A program made the translations under genes and the position numbers. Positions 39,002-47,856 of a stretch of DNA of 52,623 nt are shown in pieces (the stretch's first letter is position 1; every line of letters begins with the position of its first letter). The notes under the pieces were generated by a model. That model was given only the letters and a program-made list of their open reading frames with translations, did no database searches and was not told the origin of the DNA. The stretch covers positions 1 to 52,623 of the forward strand of contig MPUH01000462.1 of the NCBI GenBank assembly GCA_001970955.1. The letters run 5' to 3'. This DNA is from Stentor coeruleus (lineage: Eukaryota; Ciliophora; Heterotrichea; Heterotrichida; Stentoridae).

Positions 39002-39769
39002 ATGGGTATAGGTTGTTGCGTAAAAGTCTGTAGAGCAAGGAAACTAATAATTGAAAGCGACACAACACATCAATCTTTAGAAGACTTTCGTCTTTATTAC
39101 AAATCCAACAAATCTTTTATGCACCGAAAAGTAAAAATTATATACAAGCAAATATCTAAAGTAGGTTCATACAATTCAAACATTATAAACCTTAATTTTG
39201 TGAATTTACAGAAAACTCATGCTAGATTTTTACTTTACCTAATCCCATTCTCGCAAAATCTCAAAGTTCTAAAATTATGGAAATCACAACTTGGAAGTGA
39301 AGGTATGAAACATATCTCAACCAATCTTGGAAATCTAGAAAATTTAGAAGTCTTATCACTAGAAGAAAATTATATTGGACCAGATGGGTGCATGTATTTA
39401 TCAATAGCATTGAAAAAAATGAAGGTTTTAAAAGAATTATGGCTACATATTAATGAAATAGGCACAATAGGAGCTTTTTGTATTGCTGATGCAATTGGCA
39501 AACTGAGTAATCTTGAAAAATTAGGCCTTGATGAAAATTCTATGGAAAACAAAGGGACTTTTAAAATTGTCTCCAGTATAAAAAAATTGAAAAGTTTAAA
39601 AATGTTGGGCTTTGGGAATAATCTTCTTACTGAAGATGCGTGTTTGAATATTGTTGTGATGCTAATGGAGCTGAATATTGAAAAATTTATTTTGTCAGGG
39701 AATAATGTTAATGAAGAAACTCATTCTAAGGTTATTTCGCTTATGCCAAGAACTTTATTTATATTTTAG
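39002..39769 (+). CDS. Dually acylated leucine-rich-repeat protein, 255 aa
   Basis: I place the start at ATG 39002; the frame is open further upstream but only from a GTG. This gives MGIGCCVKVC, with Gly2 for N-myristoylation and adjacent Cys for palmitoylation, suggesting stable membrane anchoring. From about residue 75 on there are RNI-type leucine-rich repeats (NLKVLKLWKSQLGSEG, NLEVLSLEENYIGPDG, VLKELWLHINEIGTIG, NLEKLGLDENSMENKG, SLKMLGFGNNLLTEDA) of 28 residues, like RanGAP/NLRC repeats. No catalytic domain. A membrane-anchored protein-interaction scaffold is the likely role. Confidence 0.85.
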   Translation: MGIGCCVKVCRARKLIIESDTTHQSLEDFRLYYKSNKSFMHRKVKIIYKQISKVGSYNSNIINLNFVNLQKTHARFLLYLIPFSQNLKVLKLWKSQLGSEGMKHISTNLGNLENLEVLSLEENYIGPDGCMYLSIALKKMKVLKELWLHINEIGTIGAFCIADAIGKLSNLEKLGLDENSMENKGTFKIVSSIKKLKSLKMLGFGNNLLTEDACLNIVVMLMELNIEKFILSGNNVNEETHSKVISLMPRTLFIF

Positions 39770-39969
39770 AAATGCTGAATAGTAGATAAACTATAATAAG
39801 AGATTATATTATATGATAGTTATATAATTTTTATTAAAGAGTATAAAATATATAATATGAGACTTTTAAATAAATAAATTCTAGAATGGAAGAAGATATT
39901 ATAATTAAAGGATTTATGGATGATAATATTGATTTTTATTAAGCTTATAAACTTAATTTCTAAGACCAG
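39770..39969. other. 3' flank of the LRR gene
   Basis: AT-rich, no feature seen. Confidence 0.4.
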
Positions 39970-40085
39970 CAAGCAAAGCTCATATTCTCAGGTTAAAAAT
40001 TAATAGTCTTAAGTTTTGCTTGTATTTTTTTTATATGCTTAGTTCAGTCAAAGTGATTTTAAGTCTGTGTCTTGACTGCTTTTTT
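39970..40085 (+). ncRNA. Two hairpins each followed by a T run
   Basis: CAAGCAAA (39970-39977) pairs perfectly with TTTGCTTG (40015-40022), 37 nt apart, and T8 follows at 40025-40032. Then CAGTCAA (40045-40051) pairs with TTGACTG (40072-40078) with T6 right after (40080-40085). The first hairpin also encloses AAGAC/GTCTT. They lie between convergent genes. Small Pol III RNAs or transcript-end signals are possible; function unknown. Confidence 0.4.
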
Positions 40086-40383
40086 CTATTAGATTTTCTG
40101 ATTTCAAACAAGATTTTGCTATGAAATAAAAACCCTCGCTGCAACTAATTATAAATCAGAAAAAAATATTAAATTTCTCTCAGAATTGGCCAAAATAAGA
40201 AAACTAGTTAACATTTTATGTCTCATAAGGCTAAAAGTTAGATAAAATATAACTTAAAAATCTCTGAATCCTTATAAATCAAAATCATCCCATTGTATAT
40301 TTGCTTAATACTTTATATCAACAAAGTTTACCATTTTTCTTATCCAAAAATATATCTAAATATAAAAATATGTGATAAGTTAA
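40086..40383. other. 3' flank of the Mak21 gene
   Basis: AT-rich, A/C-leaning near the Mak21 end. No gene seen. Confidence 0.4.
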
Positions 40384-42330
40384 CTAGTTTTCTTTACTAT
40401 AAAACTCATCAGCATCCATAAAAACGCTCTTCTTATGTTTCTTCCTTGCCTTCCCTCCAGACTCTTCATCTTCTTCATCTAATTCCTGATCATCATTATA
40501 ATCCAACCCATCGAAATCAGCGAACTCATCATCTTCTTCCTCAACACTTCCAAATTCTTCATCTTCTTCTTCTTCTTCCTTTTTTTTCTCAGGTCTTAAC
40601 TTGAAATACTTATAAAAAAACATTTCATCTTCCCTAACCTGTCCATCTTCCTGATCCCTAAATTCTTTACTTGTCACAGCATCTTTAATCAAACTCATAC
40701 GAATTTTTTTTCCTTCTAATTTATTCAATAACCCTTTCTTAGGATTTCGATATTCAAATCTGTCTAAGAAATTTATCAATGTAAAATCTAGTAAAGGATC
40801 GCCTTGATAATCAATTTCTTGATTTTCTAAAATTATCCCTGCCCATTTTTTAACAGTTGGATGAGGATGTTCTAATAAAGCACTAAGTTCAAAAAGCCCA
40901 GAATGCTCAGCTCCTGAAAATTTAGGTTCACGTTTCAAAGGGTCATATTTACTATGTTTAACTTGAGATTTTTCTTTTTTTTCTGGCCTCCCACCTTCAG
41001 AATCAGAATCTGGTACATCTTCATAAATTTCTTCTTCATCTTCACTTGCTACTTCAAGTAACTGAACCAAACTTTTTTGCGATTTTGAAAGATTAGAAAC
41101 AAACATAAGTGAGGCTAAAATAAAAGCAGGCTCTGATATAAGACAAACTTGCAATAATCTTTTGACAAATGCTTTAACTCTTGATATATTACTATCATCT
41201 TTTAATGACATAATCAAAGTATCGAAAAGTAAACTCAAAGCTTTAGTTGTAATATTTCTTAAACAAGGTAAAGGGAGTATAAACTCATATAAAGATCTAT
41301 AATATCTATCACTTACAAAACCTTGAGCTTGTTCAGATTGATAAATAAATCTTAAAGCTTCGATTTGTATATTAGTATTTCCTGAATGTGTGAGTTTATA
41401 AATTTCATTGATTTCGTCTTTGAAAAAATTCTGATACGAGTTTTTGTTAGTAAAAAGGGGGAAGTTTTTATTCAAAGCTTTCAATAATAAAGATACTGCT
41501 TTGTTCCCTGATACTCTTGTTTCTTGTAAAACAATAGGGAAAAGTCGTAATAAAGTTTGGATAAGCAATTGTAATGAAGTTTGGTCAGTAGGAGTGAGTT
41601 TAAATGAATTCATTAAGACAATCGCATAAAATCTAGCACTTGTTGAAACATTTGCCTTGCTGACAAATCTTGATATGGTTTTTAGCATAATTTCCATAAG
41701 TCCTTTGTTCCTCCATACTAAATGATTACATTCTAAAATTACTGCTGTTGGGATAGCTTTATTAGGATCACCAAGTTTATTGACAATACATTCAAGTATA
41801 TATTCTTGCATTTCTTCTTTTTTAGCTAATTCGGCTAGGATTTTTATTGAACCTGTTTTGAAAAAATCCACTGTATCTATTGTATGAGTTTTGAGGATGT
41901 TGATGAACTCTGAGTATTTATGCTTAAGTTTGTCTTCTAGATGTAATTTGCTTAAACCTCCTGGAACTTTTTTAATTTCTAAATCGTTTATGTATTTCAA
42001 TGGGTGTTTTGGCAGGAGGTTTTCAAAAAAAAGTTCTTTTAGGCCTTCTAGAGCAGCGAAAGAATGGTGACGACTTTTTTTCCGGGCCATATGCATTAAG
42101 ACTTCTAATGATGCAAAATCGCAGAATTTACCTGAAATGAAGGACTTTTGGATTTTAAGCATTAGGGATGAGACTTTGTCGGAGAGGGTACCTTTTTTCT
42201 GCAAGTCGTTTAGAAGTTTTAGTTCACGATCAGATGTAAGGTGCTCTTTGTATTTAGACTCTTTCTTTTTAAACGCCTCTTCAGCCTCGAGTTTTAGCTT
42301 TTGCTTGTCTACTCTTGGCCTTTTAGGCAT
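40384..42330 (-). CDS. MAK21: Mak21/Noc1 (CEBPZ) ribosome biogenesis factor
   Basis: 648 aa, ATG 42328-42330. A basic Lys/Arg head leads into LSDKVSSLMLKIQKSF and SLEVLMHMARKKSRHHSFAA, both typical of CEBPZ/Noc1. NKLGDPNKAIPTAVILECNH and KANVSTSARFYAIVLMNSF match the CBF/Mak21 domain (HEAT-like helices, about 150-440). The C-terminus has acidic stretches (EEEEEDEEFGSVEEEDDEFA) and a final KKHKKSVFMDADEFY, the conserved Noc1 tail. Noc1 pairs with Noc2 in the nucleolus to carry early 60S precursors. Length is somewhat shorter than yeast and animal proteins, with a shorter N-terminus. Confidence 0.93.
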   Translation of the reverse strand: MPKRPRVDKQKLKLEAEEAFKKKESKYKEHLTSDRELKLLNDLQKKGTLSDKVSSLMLKIQKSFISGKFCDFASLEVLMHMARKKSRHHSFAALEGLKELFFENLLPKHPLKYINDLEIKKVPGGLSKLHLEDKLKHKYSEFINILKTHTIDTVDFFKTGSIKILAELAKKEEMQEYILECIVNKLGDPNKAIPTAVILECNHLVWRNKGLMEIMLKTISRFVSKANVSTSARFYAIVLMNSFKLTPTDQTSLQLLIQTLLRLFPIVLQETRVSGNKAVSLLLKALNKNFPLFTNKNSYQNFFKDEINEIYKLTHSGNTNIQIEALRFIYQSEQAQGFVSDRYYRSLYEFILPLPCLRNITTKALSLLFDTLIMSLKDDSNISRVKAFVKRLLQVCLISEPAFILASLMFVSNLSKSQKSLVQLLEVASEDEEEIYEDVPDSDSEGGRPEKKEKSQVKHSKYDPLKREPKFSGAEHSGLFELSALLEHPHPTVKKWAGIILENQEIDYQGDPLLDFTLINFLDRFEYRNPKKGLLNKLEGKKIRMSLIKDAVTSKEFRDQEDGQVREDEMFFYKYFKLRPEKKKEEEEEDEEFGSVEEEDDEFADFDGLDYNDDQELDEEDEESGGKARKKHKKSVFMDADEFYSKEN

Positions 42331-42478
42331 TTATATAGGCTAGGATATAATAATATGATGATGTTTTATTAAGAAATTAAATGTTTAAGGTTAACGCAAG
42401 AACTTCAAGGTATGCTTTAAAAAGCTAGACTTTACAAGAAAAACAAAATAAACGCAAGATTTGCCTAAGTTATAATCG
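42331..42478. other. 5' flank of MAK21
   Basis: Short stretch between the MAK21 start and the element at 42479. It holds a coding-like plus frame interrupted by stops; no gene supported. Confidence 0.35.
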
Positions 42479-42644
42479 AAAAAAAAAAATCGAAAAAAAT
42501 ACTGGGAAAAGTCAATGAGAATATTATTAAAGACGACAAGTGATACACCACCCCGAATCAACTGAAAGAAAAAAGACTCTCAAACTTAGATTTGATAAGA
42601 TTATATCCTTATCAACTTAACTACCTTCTACTTTAACTTTAAGG
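42479..42644 (-). mobile_element. Copy B of a SINE-like dispersed element
   Basis: The minus-strand head (42616-42642) differs from copy A at one base and one indel over 28 nt. It contains TAGTTAAGTTG, a perfect A-box match, with TATCAAATC about 26 nt later, 8 of 9 positions of a B box. Immediately after the A box an 8-bp perfect hairpin forms (TTGATAAG/CTTATCAA). The element runs to T7 and then T11 (A runs 42493-42499 and 42479-42489). On plus, a frame ends NLDLIRLYPYQLNYLLL, matching the ending seen in copy A. Similarity falls off outside the head. Confidence 0.45.
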
Positions 42645-43675
42645 TTATTTATAGTAATATAATATTTAACTAAACTAATTATCAAATTTATTTTCAAAAT
42701 ATAAAACTGAGGGTGTGATAAATCATAACTATGCTTAAAAGATGTGAAATATATGACAATTTATTATGTTATTTATGGTATTTGCTGTAATGAATTCTCA
42801 TATAAATGGAAATACTAAAATTTTGAAGAATAATGTACTGAAATTGTTTCAAAAATAAAGCAAACTATCAGATCATTCCTTGTGTCTTACGCTATTTTTT
42901 TATAGAGTTAGGCTGATTTTCTAAAACTAAGTATAAAATAATAAAAGAAATAAAATATCTTTTAACAAATCAAATAACCTAAAAAACATGAAAATTACCA
43001 TATATACCAATCAAGCCTCATAGATCTGAATTCAATTTGACAACAACTCTATTCTGATAATTTATTTGATTCACTTGAGAAACTTAGAAAAAATATTTTA
43101 ATGATTACACAAAATCATACCTAAAATAATAGTAGATATAAGAATACTTATAGACATTATAAAAAATCTAATAACATATCCATCTTCTAATAACAAAAAT
43201 ATTTATTGATAATTGTATAAACATATTTTGTATATATTTTAATCAAAAAAACAATAAACACTTTAGAAAACTCAAGCAAGCTTTTAGGCGGGAAAATTTC
43301 ACAAAGTCTTAGAATGAACAAAAATCATTAAACACAGAAATTTGAACTCTAGGCATGTTGCTGAATATTCAAAGATAATATCGTCAATGAATATAAACTT
43401 TTTAGGTAAAACTTGTAGGTAAACAATATCATTATTGAATTTTTTTAAATAGTCATTTAAAATATGCTAAACAAAGCTTTGGAAAGTATTTTTATTGGCT
43501 TTATTCATGCATAACTTTTAATTAAGTGTTATAGCCTTAGCTTCAACTATTTTACCTTTAATCAATTGCAGTTACTATCTTTACCTTAATATTCCAGTAT
43601 CAATAAATGGCTTACTTTACCTATCAATGTCCTAATTCTTAATCACTCATAATACTGTTTACATTTATTATCAAT
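42645..43675. other. 1-kb intergenic region, no gene
   Basis: AT-rich. Only short isolated frames (19-22 codons) seen, none with intron or flank support. Confidence 0.45.
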
Positions 43676-44287
43676 TTACTCTAGTTTAAAAGTATCCTCT
43701 ACAAATCCTTGATTAACCTCAGCAGGCTCAGTATTATTATTCTCACTTTTTTCTTGTTTATTGATAGGATTTTTGACCTGTTTTTTATTTAAACTGTTCC
43801 ACCTATTTCTTACTGAATTTTCAGTTCTTCCCGTAATACATTTGGCGATCTTACTCCAAGCATTCCCATGTTTACGATGAAGATCTTGAAGGAGCTCATC
43901 TTCTTCAAGTGTCCAATCGCTTTCTGTATAGGATTTACTTTTTAGATTAGGATCCAAGTGATTAAACCATCGTTCTCGGCAATGTTTTCCTCTTCTATAA
44001 TCACATCCAGTGTAAATTTCAATGTTAAGTTTCTTGGCTATTTTACTCCAGTTCTTAGGGCCATGATTTTTTACATATGCCAAGAGAATTGTGTCTTCTT
44101 CTTCACGCCAGGTCAAATCTCGAGCCCCACCTTTACGAGGAGTTAACACCAAGGCTGGGGGCACTTTTTCTGGTTGTACTGGGGCTTGGAATGATTGAAA
44201 ATGGTGTAAATATTCTTGCATTTGGAGCATTGCTAAATTCTTCAAAGTATACTCCTGAAGCATCGCTGATATAAAATTGTGGTTCAT
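43676..44287 (-). CDS. Two-repeat MYB DNA-binding protein, 203 aa
   Basis: ATG 44285-44287. Residues about 56-110 and 113-165 are two MYB/SANT repeats: WREEEDTILLAYVKNHGPKN with WSKIAKKL, and WTLEEDELLQDLHRKHGNAW with SKIAKCITGRTENSVRNRW. The linker KHCRERWFNHLDPNLKS is the R2R3 type of plants and protists, a sequence-specific transcription factor fold. The N-terminus is Leu/Gln-rich. The C-terminus is short and Glu-rich. An upstream ORF lies 2 bp before the start. A related decayed copy lies at about 50.6 kb. Confidence 0.92.
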   Translation of the reverse strand: MNHNFISAMLQEYTLKNLAMLQMQEYLHHFQSFQAPVQPEKVPPALVLTPRKGGARDLTWREEEDTILLAYVKNHGPKNWSKIAKKLNIEIYTGCDYRRGKHCRERWFNHLDPNLKSKSYTESDWTLEEDELLQDLHRKHGNAWSKIAKCITGRTENSVRNRWNSLNKKQVKNPINKQEKSENNNTEPAEVNQGFVEDTFKLE

Positions 44288-44289
44288 TT

Positions 44290-44376
44290 TTATGATACCT
44301 TTTCAACCATGATATTTTTTAAACACTTAAACATTATATGCTTACAGACAAGGGCGAAACCCGTAAATTCGAGCAT
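44290..44376 (-). other. 28-codon upstream ORF (uORF) of MYB, overlapping a hairpin
   Basis: ATG at 44374-44376 opens a 28-codon frame (MLEFTGFALVCKHIMFKC and on) ending TAA at 44290-44292, just two bases before the MYB ATG and in another frame. The 5' part overlaps a GC-richer hairpin (GGGcgaaaCCC with flanking AGCATA/TATGCT pairing). If transcribed in the leader it would limit MYB translation; whether the leader includes it is unknown. Confidence 0.4.
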
Positions 44377-45439
44377 ATACGTTGTAAATAAAATTTAATT
44401 ATATAATACAAAGAATGTCTATAGTAATTATACAATAAAATGTCTTTAATAATACATAAGTTTATATTGAACTTATACATTTTCGGTTAGCACTTTTTGT
44501 GGATGAAAATACAAATATTATTTTTTGTAGTTGTCAGAAATGAATGAACTTTAGGATTAAGATAAAATTGAATAATCCCTAGTAAAAGATAAGTTTTTAT
44601 ACTGTGAATATTTGGATTAAGATTAAGTTAAGTTTTTCAGTGTCTAGGTACTGAATAATAGTGATTTTTAATGATTTTTATACCATTAAGTATGCGTCAT
44701 AGAATATTATGAGAATGATGAAAAAAATTATCATCAGAAAAACGGATTTTTCTTATATTGGGCTACGAAATGTGATTATTTACTAGGAAAGTATGTGAAT
44801 TTTATTTTTGAAAAAATGAGACTAGGGTGATAATAAGAGAAAAACTTTTTAAGATTAACTTTGATTCCTATTTTCGGTAAAAAATCAAAATTTTTTATAT
44901 GAAACTTGAGTAAAATACATCTTTTAGGGAAAAAATTATGTTAAGTTTCAGCTGTAGTATCATAAGCATATTTAGGGATTTTTATTATTTGTATATCATT
45001 AAGTATATTATTTAATGCATAGGACAAATGATATTGAGAATATAAAACTAGCCTTAAGCTTGACTATAATTTTTTGCAATTTAGATAAAGAATGAGATAA
45101 TATATAGAATTCCTTCTAAAGTTTAAAGACCTTAAGTATGTCTTGTTTAATGCTCATTTTGATAAGTATTTACTAAAGTTAACAGAGTATAATAAGATAA
45201 ATAACATGAAAAAAATATATTATTGAATATAAAACCTTGTAGAAATACTTGAATATAGATAAATTTTTTGGACAAAGTTTATAAATTTTATAATTAAAAG
45301 AACAAAGGTCATACTTCTAAAAAATTAAAAAAATCCTATAATAAAACCTCATATTATCTTATTTTCTCAAAAATCCATAAAGAATCTACAAAAAAGGTAT
45401 AAATTATCGTATTATAATCACATATAAACTTCCCCAGAA
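44377..45439. other. Gene-free AT-rich region
   Basis: Just over 1 kb between the MYB and Kelch genes. Only short frames (e.g. 23 codons from ATG near 44710); one possible 15-nt intron there does not extend it usefully. Nothing supported. Confidence 0.45.
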
Positions 45440-45760
45440 GTCTTTATATAGCAACTAAAATTCCAAAATCAATAATAATTCAACAAGAAAATTCACCTCA
45501 CAAATCCCATAAAACCAAATCATTTCCACCCAAAAATTCATCAATAAATACCTCAAATAAAGTGTAACCCACAAGAAAACATAAATTTCAATCCAAAAAC
45601 CAAAATCCCACACAAAATCCTTAGCAATCACCCTAAAATCCAAATATTTCTCTAAACCTTAAACTCCCACAGCCCAACTCCAAAAATTCATCCATTTTCC
45701 TCAGGAAAACATAAAATAAATCTTTAAAATCCAGGTAAATCTTTAAATATAATTGTTAAT
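45440..45760 (+). promoter_or_regulatory. A/C-rich, G-poor 5' flank of the Kelch gene
   Basis: Strongly A/C-rich on the plus strand. Its antisense reads as a long open frame (45455-45643) full of Phe, Leu and Trp, which I regard as a shadow of the skew. Confidence 0.5.
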
Positions 45761-47191
45761 ATGGAAGATGAGCTACCCTGCAAAAACCACCCTGTTCCCG
45801 CTGTGTTTTACTGCAAGTCGCCTGACTGTATGTTTGGCATCTGCAGGGACTGTGGTTTTTACCATCTAGGCCACGAGAAAAACTTATCTATTAACGATAC
45901 TAAACTCCCAGAGCATATTAAAGCTGATATATTCGCGCATATCACCACAGCTGAAAAACTTCTTCAAGAAAACGCTAAAGTTGAAAGCTCTTTAATCATA
46001 ATGCTTAATGATATCAAACAAGAGACTCTTGATTTAGGACAAAATATAAAAAAATACTTTAATGAGCTAATAGAAAGTGCTATGCTTCGGCAAAAACAAC
46101 TTATTAGCTATACTGAGACAGAAAGTAGAAAAATTCAAGATATTGTGATACAGAAAATCAATGATTGCCAAGTGGTCTCTAATGCACAAAAATCGCTTAT
46201 TGAGTCATTGAAGAAGTTCTATGCGGAACTTAACGGGATAAGTAATAAGGAAATTATAAGTAAAACCTATCACGTTTTCCACAGCTTTCCATTAATCAAA
46301 CCCCTTGTTTCTAGTGAGAAGTATAAGTTTTTTCCGAAGTTCTGCAGTGATGACACACTTGTGGAAGAAATTATGCTTACTGGGAAAGTCTTTACATACA
46401 AGGACAAACCTCTAGTCATGAACAAGCTTTCATTATATTTTTTCAAGGAGTTCTGTAAAAACATATTCAAATACGACTTAGAATCTAAACAATGGTCTAA
46501 GTTAGCCCAGCCAATTATCCCTAGTTTCCATAATGTATCCCCAGTTTATGTAGCTGAAAAAAATATTTATGTTTTAGTAGGTAATGCAGGGACTAGAGAC
46601 CTTTTGGTCAAATTCTACCCAGCTTATTCAACTATTGAAGAAGAGGATTTGAGTTTTGAATATCCACAATGGAGTTGTTGTGTTTATTATTGGGAAAGTA
46701 TTTATTTAATTGGAGGTGAACTTAATGACTCAAGTTCTTCAGTTTGTAGAAGGTACTGCCCGAAGACTTTAACCTGGCACCCTGTAGGGAGTTTGGTGAT
46801 ACCTCGGGATTCAGCATCAGCTGTAGGCTTTGCTGATTTTTTATATGTTTTCGGTGGGTATACTAACAACTGTTCATTGAATTCTATTGAAAGTTATAGT
46901 CAAGCAACAGACCGCTGGAGTTTGGTCCGTATACAAATGCCAATGCCGCTCGCGTTTTCTGCGTGTATCAGCCTTGGTAATCATATTCTGATTTTTGGAG
47001 GTGAATTTAATGAACGGAACTCAGACCAGGTTTTTAGCTGGGATAGTCTTTCTAAACTTCAAAGGTCTTCTCCTCTTTCTGAACCTTTTACTGCAGGCAG
47101 TAGCGATATTGTCCTTTTGGTCCGTGATAAAATATTTATCATCCGTGCTGACCAAGAGGAATTCCCCAGAATAGAAATAGTAAATTATTAA
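45761..47191 (+). CDS. B-box zinc finger, coiled-coil and Kelch-repeat protein, 476 aa
   Basis: ATG 45761 to TAA 47189-47191. Residues 7-45 are a B-box: CKNHPVPAVFYCKSPDCMFG followed by ICRDCGFYHLGH. Residues about 60-165 form a coiled coil. The C-terminal half has five to six Kelch blades, with the glycine-glycine and Tyr/Trp pattern (YLIGGELNDSSSS, YVFGGYTNNCS, LIFGGEFNERNS). The B-box/coiled-coil/Kelch layout resembles TRIM-like and ciliate-expanded Kelch proteins. No RING is present, so it may be an adaptor rather than an active E3. The stop codon overlaps that of the next gene on the other strand. Confidence 0.88.
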   Translation: MEDELPCKNHPVPAVFYCKSPDCMFGICRDCGFYHLGHEKNLSINDTKLPEHIKADIFAHITTAEKLLQENAKVESSLIIMLNDIKQETLDLGQNIKKYFNELIESAMLRQKQLISYTETESRKIQDIVIQKINDCQVVSNAQKSLIESLKKFYAELNGISNKEIISKTYHVFHSFPLIKPLVSSEKYKFFPKFCSDDTLVEEIMLTGKVFTYKDKPLVMNKLSLYFFKEFCKNIFKYDLESKQWSKLAQPIIPSFHNVSPVYVAEKNIYVLVGNAGTRDLLVKFYPAYSTIEEEDLSFEYPQWSCCVYYWESIYLIGGELNDSSSSVCRRYCPKTLTWHPVGSLVIPRDSASAVGFADFLYVFGGYTNNCSLNSIESYSQATDRWSLVRIQMPMPLAFSACISLGNHILIFGGEFNERNSDQVFSWDSLSKLQRSSPLSEPFTAGSSDIVLLVRDKIFIIRADQEEFPRIEIVNY

Positions 47192-47469
47192 TTTCTAGTT
47201 ACTTGGTAAAAATGCAAATCGGCAGTTGCTAATATTAGAATCTGTTTAGGGATTACTTTTTTAACTGAAGTACAACATCTTAAGGAACCAAGTAGTTCTC
47301 GATATGTTGGTGGGGTTGATATACATTTTATCAGGTAATCGCTATGGGAATGGAGAGAAGAAGGCTTGTAGAGAGCGAAATCTGAACCGTAAAGCAAACC
47401 AGTTTTAACTATCCAACCTTTAGATTCTAGGTACTGCTTTATGAGATTTTTTTCTATTATGGTACACAT
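47188..47469 (-). CDS. Minimal tRNA-splicing endonuclease subunit (Sen2/Sen34-like)
   Basis: 93 aa, just one catalytic tRNA_int_endo domain. A typical N-terminal helix (IEKNLIKQYLESKGWIVKTG) leads to GLLYGSDFALYK with the catalytic Tyr34. HSHSDYLIKC supplies the catalytic His (40 or 42) and VKKVIPKQILILATAD carries the catalytic Lys. Known Sen2 or Sen34 subunits are 250-470 aa; this gene is only the catalytic core, like archaeal EndA. It would cut pre-tRNA introns, probably with partner subunits. Its T/G-rich 5' flank supports the start and argues against a lost 5' exon. Confidence 0.85.
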   Translation of the reverse strand: MCTIIEKNLIKQYLESKGWIVKTGLLYGSDFALYKPSSLHSHSDYLIKCISTPPTYRELLGSLRCCTSVKKVIPKQILILATADLHFYQVTRN

Positions 47470-47856
47470 TTATTGGAGGATTTAGAAGTGGTTTATAGGC
47501 TTGGATTTTTTTGAAGCTGGGATTATGCTTTTGAGTTGGAAGGGCTTAGTGGATGAGTGATTTTTATGTTTTTGAGAGTTTGGCATTTCCAGTAAATTCT
47601 ATCAGCAAAACAACAAAATTCTTTTCAATCATCTCAATCCAAATAATTTATAAAAGTCCTATTTTTATCCTCTCTAACCACTATAACTATCAAAAAAAAA
47701 AAATCCTCCAACCCTATCCCAATATAAACTACAAATAATATCATCCTTATATATTTTCTCTTAAATAAAAATTACTAATAGTCATAGAGAACTTATACAA
47801 GTTCTTAAATGACTTTAATATTAATCTTGCTACTACATAGTATTTTAATTAGCAGA
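47470..47856. other. Intergenic with the T/G to A/C switch
   Basis: Left half T/G-rich (5' flank of the endonuclease) and right half A/C-rich (3' flank of the next gene). The plus frame 47553-47738 runs across the switch and is probably spurious. Confidence 0.5.

Noticed and set aside
45455..45643. 62-codon minus frame rich in Phe, Leu and Trp
   Set aside because: It is the antisense of the A/C-rich flank of the Kelch gene; such skew lowers stop frequency on the T/G strand.
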